A stretch of DNA of 64,000 nucleotides. Origin: Kaistella flava (ex Peng et al. 2021). GTDB lineage: Bacteria; Bacteroidota; Bacteroidia; Flavobacteriales; Weeksellaceae. The notes under the pieces were generated by a model that was not told the DNA's origin, searched no databases, and worked only from the letters and a program-made list of their open reading frames with translations. Positions 35,175 to 42,782 of this stretch are shown in pieces. The translations under genes were made by a program, and so were the position numbers. Positions within the stretch are counted from its first letter, which is position 1. The number at the start of each line of letters is the position of its first letter. The DNA lies in contig NZ_CP040442.1 of assembly GCF_015191005.1 (NCBI RefSeq), positions 1,426,001 through 1,490,000 on the forward strand. The letters run 5' to 3'.

Positions 35175-35504
35175 ATGAAAATTATTTTACATACTGATTC
35201 CGTAGATAAATTAAGCCAAAGCATTAAGAACAAAATATCAAAAGATCTTCCAACATGGGAAATAAAATTAGATGATAAAAAATTCACAATGTACTTCCAC
35301 AGCACTAAATCAGGTCAGTGGGAAGATAATTTATTTGTAAAACCATTCAAAAACAGCGATGAAAATCAACTTATATTCTACATTACGAAATCAGATGGTA
35401 AAAAAATAGATTTTGAGCCATCCTTTGGCTATCTCATGGGAAGGTTTATAGAAATTTTGATAGTTCATTTCTCTGATAAATATGATAAATTGGAGGTTAG
35501 GTAA
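35175..35504 (+). CDS. Unknown 109-aa protein ending the CBASS operon
   Basis: This soluble protein starts MKIILHTDSVDKLSQSIKNK and has no signal peptide or membrane segment. Mixed strands and helices are expected, and I recognise no motif. It follows the NUDIX effector by 14 bp on the same strand without a terminator between, so it is very likely part of the operon. It could be a modulator or an inhibitor of the effector, or an accessory sensor. The C-terminal half (IDFEPSFGYLMGRFIEILIV) has an amphipathic helix that may mediate binding. Confidence 0.72.
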   Translation: MKIILHTDSVDKLSQSIKNKISKDLPTWEIKLDDKKFTMYFHSTKSGQWEDNLFVKPFKNSDENQLIFYITKSDGKKIDFEPSFGYLMGRFIEILIVHFSDKYDKLEVR

Positions 35505-35622
35505 GTTGATATAATTTGAAATATATTAATGATATTATCTCTTTAGAAAATTGAACAATTTAATGTTTCAAAGTTATAATGGTAATTTTTTTATATTTCT
35601 ACTTTATAGCATCACAAGATTA

Positions 35623-35656
35623 AGAGAGAGAGTGAGAGGGGGATTCGAACCCCCTT
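35623..35656 (-). other. tRNA-like 3' fragment (T arm plus acceptor), candidate att site
   Basis: GGGGG (35638-35642), ATTCGAA and CCCCC (35650-35654) form a perfect T arm with the TTCGAAT loop when read on the minus strand, followed by a 3' acceptor-like strand. No anticodon or D arm follows toward higher coordinates. This marks a border of an integrated element, distinct in sequence from the remnant at 26149. Confidence 0.5.
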
Positions 35657-35672
35657 ACTATCATCTTGTAAA

Positions 35673-35765
35673 TTAATTTCGTTTAATCCATCCTACGAGT
35701 CGAATTTGTGTATGGCTCCACACAATAGCACCCACTCCGACAATTACGCTTTTAAAGATATTCAT
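35673..35765 (-). CDS. Possible 30-aa peptide next to the tRNA fragment
   Basis: ATG at 35765 opens MNIFKSVIVGVGAIVWSHTQ and stops at 35673. The first 16 residues are hydrophobic and the tail is basic (RLVGWIKRN). The form is that of a small membrane peptide. There is no independent support, so it may be spurious. Confidence 0.25.
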   Translation of the reverse strand: MNIFKSVIVGVGAIVWSHTQIRLVGWIKRN

Positions 35766-35874
35766 AGTTTTAAGTTTTAGACATTCATTAATAAATCGCT
35801 CTACAATGAAGCTTACCCAGAATTCTATGCTCGTAATTATATCATAAACTAAATCAACCTGTGTACACAAGCTC

Positions 35875-36360
35875 TTATATTGATTTTATTAAGTCAATTA
35901 TTTTTTTTACAGTTGTTTGTTTTACGCTGTCCTTTTTTTCGTAATCATTACTAAATTCTATCCAAAACTCTGCGATGATTTCGTGTTCTTTCGAAAAATC
36001 ATCTGAAATCATTCTATAAGATGAACCTTTTTGATTTCGACTTCGAGCACAACAAATTAATATGTCAACATCTAAACTAATCATTATTTCAATATTAGAT
36101 CTCAGATCTATAGCAATATCTCCCGCACTTACTATCCCAACTCTCAATTTTCCGATTATCAAAATTGAAGTAAAATCTATTACCTCATTTTTCTTATTGA
36201 ACTGCAGACTGTTTTCAGTAACTTTCTTTCCGTTAAATGTATGCTCCTTTTCTGAAATCTTAACTAATTCAGAATACACTAGTCCTGCAGTCGTTGTTTT
36301 ACCGGAATTCATTGTTCCCCTAATAAGGATAATTTTCATGCGTTTTAATTTCATAAGCAA
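35875..36360 (-). CDS. P-loop NTPase of unknown role
   Basis: This protein of 161 aa (or 154 aa from the Met at 36339, MKIILIRGTMNSGKTTT, which places the P-loop near the N-terminus as usual) has Walker A GTMNSGKTT. A Walker B-like strand is VDILICCARSR. Its size and start recall small nucleotide kinases or ATP-binding proteins of mobile elements. It stands alone, between the tRNA-like fragment and the secreted-protein genes. Confidence 0.7.
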   Translation of the reverse strand: MLMKLKRMKIILIRGTMNSGKTTTAGLVYSELVKISEKEHTFNGKKVTENSLQFNKKNEVIDFTSILIIGKLRVGIVSAGDIAIDLRSNIEIMISLDVDILICCARSRNQKGSSYRMISDDFSKEHEIIAEFWIEFSNDYEKKDSVKQTTVKKIIDLIKSI

Positions 36361-36581
36361 AAATAAAGAATCGTTATGCTTTCAATTTTGAAAATCTTAT
36401 AATCTACTCACTGATTTTTTATAGCGATTTTTAGGCTTTCCAGCGAGTGGTAACTATTCTTTTTCTTCCAATTGCCCTAGCTCTATTAGAGGTTTTGAAC
36501 CTATCTTAATCACATAGATGTTTTCATAAAGAGCATTATAAAATTAAAGAATAAGATCATCTGTAAGCGATTTTCATTTAT

Positions 36582-37112
36582 TTAAAAAGAATATCCTATT
36601 CTAAAATGTAAATCTATTTCACCATAATTCCCATAATTAGTTTCGTGGCGAAAACCAAAACCAATGCCTGTTTCATAATTAAAATTTTTACCCAAGTTTC
36701 TCCTTATTCCCCATTTTGGAACAATGGAATAACTTTCGATACCTTTTAATCCCTTTTCATTGGAAAAAATAATAGTATCTGGTCTATAATTGAATGCAAT
36801 ACCCCAAAAATTTCCTGAATTGTTTGAGATATCTAGTCCTTTTTCAGTCCTTCTTGTCAAATTGTAATAATTACGTGGTTCTAATCTAAAATTCGGATGC
36901 CACTGTGAACCTTGTCCTACAAACCAAGTTGGTTCTATACCTACCTCCGAATGTAAAACTATTGAATTTGATAGTTTGAATTCATTATTTACCCATATGC
37001 CAACAAATCCTGTTTGTATATTGAAAATTGATTTTTCAACACTTACTTCGTTGTTTTGTGCATTAGCAAATATAGTTATACTTCCAAAAATTGGAAGAAA
37101 AAGTTTTTTCAT
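36582..37112 (-). CDS. Outer-membrane or secreted beta-rich protein
   Basis: This 176-aa protein has a signal peptide (1-18, ending ANAQ). Alternating hydrophobic strands (FNIQTGFVGIWVNNEFKLS, FNYETGIGFGFRHE) and a final aromatic residue in LHFRIGYSF are typical of an eight-stranded outer-membrane barrel. It could be a small porin-like or adhesion barrel. It is the last gene of a group of three on the same strand (39118 to 36582) separated by 0 and 8 bp, so they are probably an operon. Confidence 0.72.
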   Translation of the reverse strand: MKKLFLPIFGSITIFANAQNNEVSVEKSIFNIQTGFVGIWVNNEFKLSNSIVLHSEVGIEPTWFVGQGSQWHPNFRLEPRNYYNLTRRTEKGLDISNNSGNFWGIAFNYRPDTIIFSNEKGLKGIESYSIVPKWGIRRNLGKNFNYETGIGFGFRHETNYGNYGEIDLHFRIGYSF

Positions 37113-37120
37113 ATTGAATT

Positions 37121-37489
37121 TTATTGTTTTTTAATTGTCCATGTCCCTGATTCTGAAGATATTTTCCATATGCCAGAAACTGTATTTAGATTTCCAGTTA
37201 AAGAAAATCCGGAATTTGATACTGCGTTATTAATGACACCATTATCATAAACCTGCCCAAAAAAGGTTTCACTATAATTGTGCTGTGTCCTAACTACTTC
37301 TATATTTCCTGCTTTGTAAACTGTTATTTTTAAACTACCCGAAGAAGTACCCGTATAATCTCCATACCAACTACCTTGGTATGGAGATGTATAATTGCTT
37401 AATTCCTCATCAAATATTTTCTGATCGATAATTCTTTGACAGGAAACTGTCACAAAGAATATTGACAATAGAATTAAATATTTCATCAC
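37121..37489 (-). CDS. Small lipoprotein
   Basis: This 122-aa protein has a lipoprotein signal (ILLSIFFVTVSC, cysteine about residue 17). The mature part is beta-rich with TGTSSGSLKITVYKAGNIEV and ends in SGTWTIKK, resembling lipocalin-like small lipoproteins. The function is unknown. It starts directly at the stop of the larger lipoprotein gene (37490) and is coupled to it. Confidence 0.75.
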   Translation of the reverse strand: MMKYLILLSIFFVTVSCQRIIDQKIFDEELSNYTSPYQGSWYGDYTGTSSGSLKITVYKAGNIEVVRTQHNYSETFFGQVYDNGVINNAVSNSGFSLTGNLNTVSGIWKISSESGTWTIKKQ

Positions 37490-39118
37490 TTAGTTATTTA
37501 TAGTATTAATCTTACTACCGTGCCATTGTCCATTTCGTTTAGCAATACCGTACATTAATACTCTAAATTCTTGAGGTTTTTTCAGTGCATTACCACTTGT
37601 TTCTGGTTTGATATTTCCATTATCAGGGTTTAACGTAAAGCCAACCTGAAACCCCCAATCAAATGATTTTTCGATCTTGCTAGAATTTATTGCATTTCGA
37701 AACATTGTCTTCTGGATTAATATTTTGCCGTAAGTGGGGGCTTTATACATATATGTAATATTATTTGCTACAGGCGTCGTATGTCCTAAATTTTGCCACC
37801 AGCCACCTAATGCTGGAATTAGATTAGCCCAGAATTGTTGATTGAGTTTATCTGCTGTTAAATTTTTATTTCCTGCCTGTATAGCTTGATTGATATACTG
37901 GTTATTTCCATATTGTTCAATTACGATATCATCTTGCAAAATTTTCGGAAAACCCTGTGTTGAGTAGCCTAAAATATTTAATCCGTTTTGCGACCAATTT
38001 ACTGCTGAATCAAACATCAGACGATTATTGTTGTTGTAAATTGTTGTTATATTGTATTGAGTAGTAGGGTATTGAAAATAAGAAGAATAATCATATGCAA
38101 ATTGTCCAGAAATAACTCCCAATCTTACTTCTTGGCAATCATCTTGTCTCCAAAACCCAGTCCATCCTTTATATTGATGTTTAATTTTAACCCCTAAATT
38201 ATAAACCAAATAATAATTATAGTTGTACGCTTTAGTTTTAACCCTATATTTTGATTCATACCTATCTGTACAAATGTCACTATCTCCGAAGATACCATCA
38301 AAAAGACCGTTTGTAGGACTACAATTTGGAAGATTATTAATGAAATTAGCCATCTGCTGATTTGGGTCATTAACAGGTGGATTATTGCCTCCGCCAGTAG
38401 ACCCACCTCCAGTGTTGGTATTGCCTCCATTGGCAGCAATACGATTGGCATTGAAATAGTCAATATCTTCTGTTACAGGGGTTAGTTGTTCTGGAATTTT
38501 ATTATTTATAAATTCTCCAATAACTTCGGGATCTGTTGGATACAGTAAATCGTCAGAAATATTATTTACAGCCAGATACTCTAACAAATCATTATACTTT
38601 TCAGCTTTGACTACAAATAATCCCGCGTCGGTATATTTAAAAATTTCAGCTCCTACTTGAATTTCCGCTCTACTGTCTAAAAACGCAGCATATGCGTCAT
38701 CGCCTATGATTTCTTCAAGATCATCGATATCATCCTCAATCTCTTCATTATTTTCGATTCTATATGACGCTCCTTTTGAAGCCATAAACCTCTTGTTTGA
38801 TTTTAGCAGTTCTATTCGTGTAGCCATTTTTTTTGCAATAAGATTTTCATTATCCTTAGTTAAAATAGGTCTTAAAGATATTATGTTCTTACTATCTATA
38901 TATTTTGCAATTACGTCGTCTTTTGCATCTTTCAATTTATCGTAAGAATCTTGTAAAGATTCTTTATTTGGAAAATATAATCTCCCATTTTTCGTTACCG
39001 CACCTTCGATTTGAGCTTGTGGCTGAGTAACATCATTCATAATTAATTCTTCCCTACAAGAATTGAAGGTTGCGAAGGTGCTAATAATAGCAATTCCCAA
39101 GAGTTGTTTCTTTATCAT
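37490..39118 (-). CDS. Large lipoprotein of unknown function
   Basis: This 542-aa protein has a lipoprotein signal (residues 1-20, ATFNSC). A helical acidic N-terminal half includes NEEIEDDIDDLEEIIGDD. A flexible Gly/Asn/Thr/Pro linker lies near residue 240, and a C-terminal half is rich in Tyr, Trp and Asn (YNYNYYLVYNLGVKIKHQYKG). It is probably displayed at the cell surface. I recognise no catalytic motif. Similar modular lipoproteins are frequent in Chryseobacterium. It is the first gene of the three-gene group. Confidence 0.75.
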   Translation of the reverse strand: MIKKQLLGIAIISTFATFNSCREELIMNDVTQPQAQIEGAVTKNGRLYFPNKESLQDSYDKLKDAKDDVIAKYIDSKNIISLRPILTKDNENLIAKKMATRIELLKSNKRFMASKGASYRIENNEEIEDDIDDLEEIIGDDAYAAFLDSRAEIQVGAEIFKYTDAGLFVVKAEKYNDLLEYLAVNNISDDLLYPTDPEVIGEFINNKIPEQLTPVTEDIDYFNANRIAANGGNTNTGGGSTGGGNNPPVNDPNQQMANFINNLPNCSPTNGLFDGIFGDSDICTDRYESKYRVKTKAYNYNYYLVYNLGVKIKHQYKGWTGFWRQDDCQEVRLGVISGQFAYDYSSYFQYPTTQYNITTIYNNNNRLMFDSAVNWSQNGLNILGYSTQGFPKILQDDIVIEQYGNNQYINQAIQAGNKNLTADKLNQQFWANLIPALGGWWQNLGHTTPVANNITYMYKAPTYGKILIQKTMFRNAINSSKIEKSFDWGFQVGFTLNPDNGNIKPETSGNALKKPQEFRVLMYGIAKRNGQWHGSKINTINN

Positions 39119-39322
39119 AATTTTAAATTTAGTTTGAGACTAATATATTAAAATTTGTTAAATATGGGATTATTTTTCAAAAATATTTACAATTTATAAA
39201 AATATTCCCCAAAAACATTTCATTTTAGGTATTAAAGTACAATTATGAAAGGACGCGTCGAGAGCTTTATTACTTTGTCTACATATTATAGACTAAACAT
39301 ATATAAGAATTTGTAGAAGCTT

Positions 39323-39871
39323 TTATTTGCGATTTAATAACCTATAAACCGTCGCCTTATGTACACTGAAAAGTTCCGCTAATTCAGCAGCCGCTTTTCC
39401 CTTCTTGTAAAGTTTAATAATTTCATCTGTTTGTATGGGTTTAAATTTCGGTTTGCGACCCCCAACTCTACCCTGTTCCCTGGCATATTCCAAACCTTTC
39501 ATGGTGCGTTCTTTGAGCATATTCCGTTCAAACTCTGCAAAAACGCCTACCATTTGCATCATCATTTTTCCTGCTGATGTTGTAGTATCAATAGACTCTG
39601 TAAGACTTTTAAAGCCGGCGCCTTTAGCTTCAATTTGATCCATAATGAAAAGCAAATCTTTCAGGGATCTGGAGAGACGATCCAGCTTCCAAACAACAAC
39701 GGTATCTCCTCTCCGAATATGTTTTAAAAGATCCTGCAGTTTTGGACGTTCCCATCTTCCGCCAGACATTTTTTCTTCAAATATAGTTTCGCATCCGGAT
39801 TTTTTAAGGGCATCAATTTGAGTGGCGTTATCTTGAAGTTGGGTAGAAACCCGCGCATATCCTATAAGCAT
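39323..39871 (-). CDS. Serine recombinase (resolvase/invertase)
   Basis: This 182-aa protein starts MLIGYARVST with the catalytic serine (S9). It has the conserved DRLSRSLKDLL and FAEFERNMLKERT motifs of the catalytic domain (1-140), and ends with a helix-turn-helix (KKGKAAAELAELFSVHKATVYRLL). This is the size of resolvases and DNA invertases such as Hin/Gin. Large palindromes lie directly upstream of its start (39912-40030) and may be its recombination or control sites. The two neighbouring gene groups encode surface proteins, so a role in inversion is possible but no inverted gene pair is obvious. Confidence 0.9.
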   Translation of the reverse strand: MLIGYARVSTQLQDNATQIDALKKSGCETIFEEKMSGGRWERPKLQDLLKHIRRGDTVVVWKLDRLSRSLKDLLFIMDQIEAKGAGFKSLTESIDTTTSAGKMMMQMVGVFAEFERNMLKERTMKGLEYAREQGRVGGRKPKFKPIQTDEIIKLYKKGKAAAELAELFSVHKATVYRLLNRK

Positions 39872-39911
39872 AAAATGATAAAATAAAATTCAGAAGTAAA
39901 TCTACAAATAA

Positions 39912-40030
39912 TTGCAAAAACGTATCGCATTTTAAATTTACTATGCGATAGGTTTTTGCAACCGAAAGAATCAGATATTATTTGATATTTTGAAAGCGTT
40001 GCACAAACGAAGGTTTGTACAACGCTTTCA
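39912..40030. repeat. Two large palindromes upstream of the recombinase
   Basis: Palindrome 1 pairs GCAAAAACGTATCGCA (39914-39929) with TGCGATAGGTTTTTGC (39944-39959), with one mismatch. Palindrome 2 pairs TGAAAGCGTTGCACAAAC (39991-40008) with GTTTGTACAACGCTTTCA (40013-40030), with one mismatch and a four-base loop. The space 39872-40202 holds no gene. These may be recombinase sites, or the second may act as a terminator-like hairpin. Confidence 0.6.
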
Positions 40031-40202
40031 AAATTACGGTGCTATCTCCGAATTGTTGAATAAGAAGTCCTCAGTATTCTAATTATTGACAAATTTACAT
40101 TGTAGAAATATATTGCAAACAAAAAGTCTTGTAGGAAAAACATACATAAAATCCGTTTCAATATCAATTTGAACGGATTTCATTTAGCAGTATTTTTAAC
40201 TC

Positions 40203-40655
40203 TTATTTTATTAAGGTCACAGTCATATGATCTCTATCTGGACAAATTAAATCATCGCCCAAATATACTTTTTCAACTATAGCAGAATTATTATTTTTTG
40301 ATATTTCTGCCCTCAGTAAATCCTGATTGTTTTCATTCCATTTTACTAACGTAGTCGAGGATAAGGAATCATGTGATCCTAAATTTAAAAAGAGTTTTAT
40401 AAACTTGTTGCCATTTAAATCAGTTAATAACACATACTTTTTATCCTGCGACGGAGAAGAGGGCTCTTCATAAGTAACCTTAATAGTTTCCTCATTATAG
40501 TTTGCGGTTCCAATTAAATTTTTTCCGGCATCGTCATTTACATAGATGTACATTACTGATTCAATTGCAAAATTTGGGTCAACAGTCTTAACACTATCTC
40601 TGTCACAGCTTAAAAGCATACTAAATAATACACCAGTATAGATTAAGTTTCTCAT
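40203..40655 (-). CDS. Small lipoprotein beside C10 protease, possible inhibitor
   Basis: This 150-aa protein has a lipoprotein signal (LFSMLLSC, cysteine about residue 17) and a beta-rich mature domain. It starts 19 bp after the C10 protease gene on the same strand. In streptococci and in Bacteroides relatives, C10 proteases are often encoded with small inhibitors of the propeptide or lipocalin kind, so inhibition of the neighbour is a reasonable inference. No sequence motif proves it. Confidence 0.7.
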   Translation of the reverse strand: MRNLIYTGVLFSMLLSCDRDSVKTVDPNFAIESVMYIYVNDDAGKNLIGTANYNEETIKVTYEEPSSPSQDKKYVLLTDLNGNKFIKLFLNLGSHDSLSSTTLVKWNENNQDLLRAEISKNNNSAIVEKVYLGDDLICPDRDHMTVTLIK

Positions 40656-40674
40656 TTTAAAAAATATATTGTAG

Positions 40675-41781
40675 TTAATTTGGAAGATGATATAAATTAT
40701 AAAAAACCGTTAATTTATCCCTTAAGTCAAGGCCATAAGGGTTTAGCGATGATAAAGAATAATAATCGTTTTGATTGCCGTTCCAACCCCAATTCATATG
40801 AAATAGTTGAATTGTCCAGCCACCATCAGCGTCCCACTCACTGTGGGTATAGCTACCATCACAAACCCATGCATGTCCTCCTCCAGTCAGAATTACAGGC
40901 TTATTTAAGGCTAAATCGTTCGTTATCCAATTGGCAATCAAATTTGACGTTTTTTTCGCGTTTACATAACCAAAGTGTGCAAAACCACTTTGAATGTTAC
41001 TTGTTAGGGCTCCCGATTCTTCACAGCCATAATTCATATTAACAGATAATCCTGCATCATGCATCAGTCTGGAAGTTTCACTCGTCCCAAAATCATCAGG
41101 CATCCAGGACCAATTGTAATTATTAATACCAGAGTATTCATTATACTTTATTATTTGCGCCATGGCTGTAGCCACACATCCCGTAAGTGTATGTAAACCA
41201 CAGCTACCAATCGGAGTATAATCGTTATAAGTTTGACCTTGTCCCCATTTTGTGGTGGTTAATGCATCTACGTATGTTGTGATGGAACCAGATGTATCAT
41301 CCGGTGGTGCGCTAGAAGCTATATCATCCCATGCATTTTCCACCTCTTCACTCTGGGCTGGATTTTCATTCCTAATGTATTCTATTGCTTCAGTCTGTAA
41401 ACTTAGCCACATTCCTATGCCGTTTTGTGACTTTGCCGAATTGTAATCAAAAGTGTTTTCTTCCGATAAAGCGAGAATAGGATTTAAACGGTTATCCGCA
41501 GAAATAATAATGTATCCACCTTCTTGGTAATTTACAGCATAAAAAATGGGTATTCCCTTGCTAATAATAGTTTGTATCGTGCTAATAGTTTTATCAAATA
41601 CTTTCCCGGTTCTACGGGATTTCGAGAATTTCTCGTTAAAATTTTTGCTAAGCAGAATTTTTTCAATTTGAGTCTTAGATATCAGATGATTTCCTTGTTT
41701 TTGTGTAATAAGTAAATCTTCATCATTACGATTACAGGAAATAATAAAAACTAAAAGGGAAAATAGTAGAATTCTTCTCAT
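40675..41781 (-). CDS. C10 family cysteine protease (streptopain-like)
   Basis: This 368-aa lipoprotein has the signal LLVFIISC, a propeptide with a Spi-like region (about 20-150) and a catalytic domain. The nucleophile is in TLTGCVATAMAQI (C202), the histidine in GGGHAWVCDGS (H303) and the downstream Trp/Asn region is HMNWGWNG. It should be exported and attached to the membrane or cell surface, where it would cleave proteins after maturation. The family includes SpeB of Streptococcus and bacteroidetal proteases. The signal and the adjoining small lipoprotein suggest a protease-inhibitor unit. Confidence 0.92.
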   Translation of the reverse strand: MRRILLFSLLVFIISCNRNDEDLLITQKQGNHLISKTQIEKILLSKNFNEKFSKSRRTGKVFDKTISTIQTIISKGIPIFYAVNYQEGGYIIISADNRLNPILALSEENTFDYNSAKSQNGIGMWLSLQTEAIEYIRNENPAQSEEVENAWDDIASSAPPDDTSGSITTYVDALTTTKWGQGQTYNDYTPIGSCGLHTLTGCVATAMAQIIKYNEYSGINNYNWSWMPDDFGTSETSRLMHDAGLSVNMNYGCEESGALTSNIQSGFAHFGYVNAKKTSNLIANWITNDLALNKPVILTGGGHAWVCDGSYTHSEWDADGGWTIQLFHMNWGWNGNQNDYYSLSSLNPYGLDLRDKLTVFYNLYHLPN

Positions 41782-41920
41782 AGGTATAATTTGTTGTTTT
41801 ATGTAACCAAATGTAAGTTAATATATTTTGAAACCTATATGTTTTATCCATTTATTTTATGAAAGCCCTAACTAAAATTTGAAAAATTTTAATATGAAAT
41901 TTACCAGGTAATTGACATAG

Positions 41921-41970
41921 TCGGTAGCGAGACTGTAATGTTGCAATCTCCAGCGGGAGCAGCGGAGCAT
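41921..41970. repeat. REP-like element with GGTAGCG core
   Basis: It contains GGTAGCG near 41923 followed by an imperfect stem region (TGTAATGTTGCAATCTCC and CAGCGGGAGCAGCGG). It is GC-rich in an AT-rich gap, and of the same family as 42208 and perhaps 16086. Confidence 0.4.
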
Positions 41971-41979
41971 TTTTACATA

Positions 41980-42169
41980 TTATGATTCAATAAATTTTTC
42001 TAATTTTTTAGGAATAGGAGGAAGTTGATTTTTATGATTCTCAAAAATAATTTCTGTTCCATTGTAATACATTACCGAAGTTTCGTTTCTATCAGAGTTA
42101 TAAAACCATATTCTATCCTGATTATCAATATAAAAAGTCCATTTAGAATAATTACTAAGATAGAGTTAA
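41980..42169 (-). pseudogene. C-terminal fragment of an unknown protein
   Basis: The minus strand encodes about 62 residues, from LYLSNYSKWTFYIDNQDRIW to the stop at 41980, ending IPKKLEKFIES. There is no start codon at the upstream end, where an in-frame stop lies near 42170. It is a gene remnant flanked by two REP-like elements. I do not recognise it. Confidence 0.5.
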
Positions 42170-42207
42170 AATTCTAAACTAAAATTTGATGGGTTATTTA
42201 TTATGAC

Positions 42208-42264
42208 CACACGATTCAATCGTGCGGTAGCGGGGGCACGGATTGCAAATCCGCGCTATCGAGT
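42208..42264. repeat. REP-like element with two small hairpins
   Basis: CACGATT / AATCGTG (42210-42224) and CGGATT / AATCCG (42239-42253) form two hairpins around a GGTAGCG core (near 42226). It resembles the element at 41921. Confidence 0.45.
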
Positions 42265-42274
42265 TTCTCGTAAT

Positions 42275-42664
42275 CTACTCTTTAATATATTTTTTTAATT
42301 CAATAAAATGAATATCTGTTTTCAACTTTTCTGGGACTTTTTTTATAAGCTCTTTTATTTCAGCTTTAGTATAAAAATTTTTAAGAAAATTAAGTCTTTT
42401 TAAACCACTTTGAGTATTAATAAATTCTTCAGCTAATTTTTTATTTTTGTCTACCATGTATACTTTCGCTATACTATCTAATGCTTTTCCCATTACTTCA
42501 TCAGAAAGTTTATAAGCATTTTTTTTTATAAAATTCTGATTTTCATCCTTATATTCTTGAATTAATTTGTCATTTTCAATTTTAAATTTTTCATCTGTTT
42601 GGCTATTACTGTTGCATGAAATAAGTACAAAGTAAGATGCTGATAATATAAGTATTAGTTTCAT
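42275..42664 (-). CDS. Lipoprotein, candidate immunity protein for the adjacent Rhs tip
   Basis: This 129-aa protein has a lipoprotein signal (SASYFVLISC, cysteine about residue 17) and is lysine-rich and helical. It follows the Rhs tip gene (42783) on the same strand with a 118-bp gap. In Rhs arrays the gene directly downstream of a toxic tip is usually the immunity gene. Attachment to the membrane would suit a toxin that acts in the periplasm. No family is recognised. Confidence 0.62.
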   Translation of the reverse strand: MKLILILSASYFVLISCNSNSQTDEKFKIENDKLIQEYKDENQNFIKKNAYKLSDEVMGKALDSIAKVYMVDKNKKLAEEFINTQSGLKRLNFLKNFYTKAEIKELIKKVPEKLKTDIHFIELKKYIKE

Positions 42665-42782
42665 TGTTAATTAAATTTAAATGGAAAAGCATTGGTATAA
42701 TTACAATCATTTTGGTAAAATAATTATACACAGATATTAATTCTTTTTCGAGTTATAAAATTTATATATAATAATTTTTCTA

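Noticed and set aside
35673..35870. 65-codon reading of the small frame next to the tRNA fragment
   Set aside because: The longer start has no support; only the inner 30-codon frame was kept, with low confidence.
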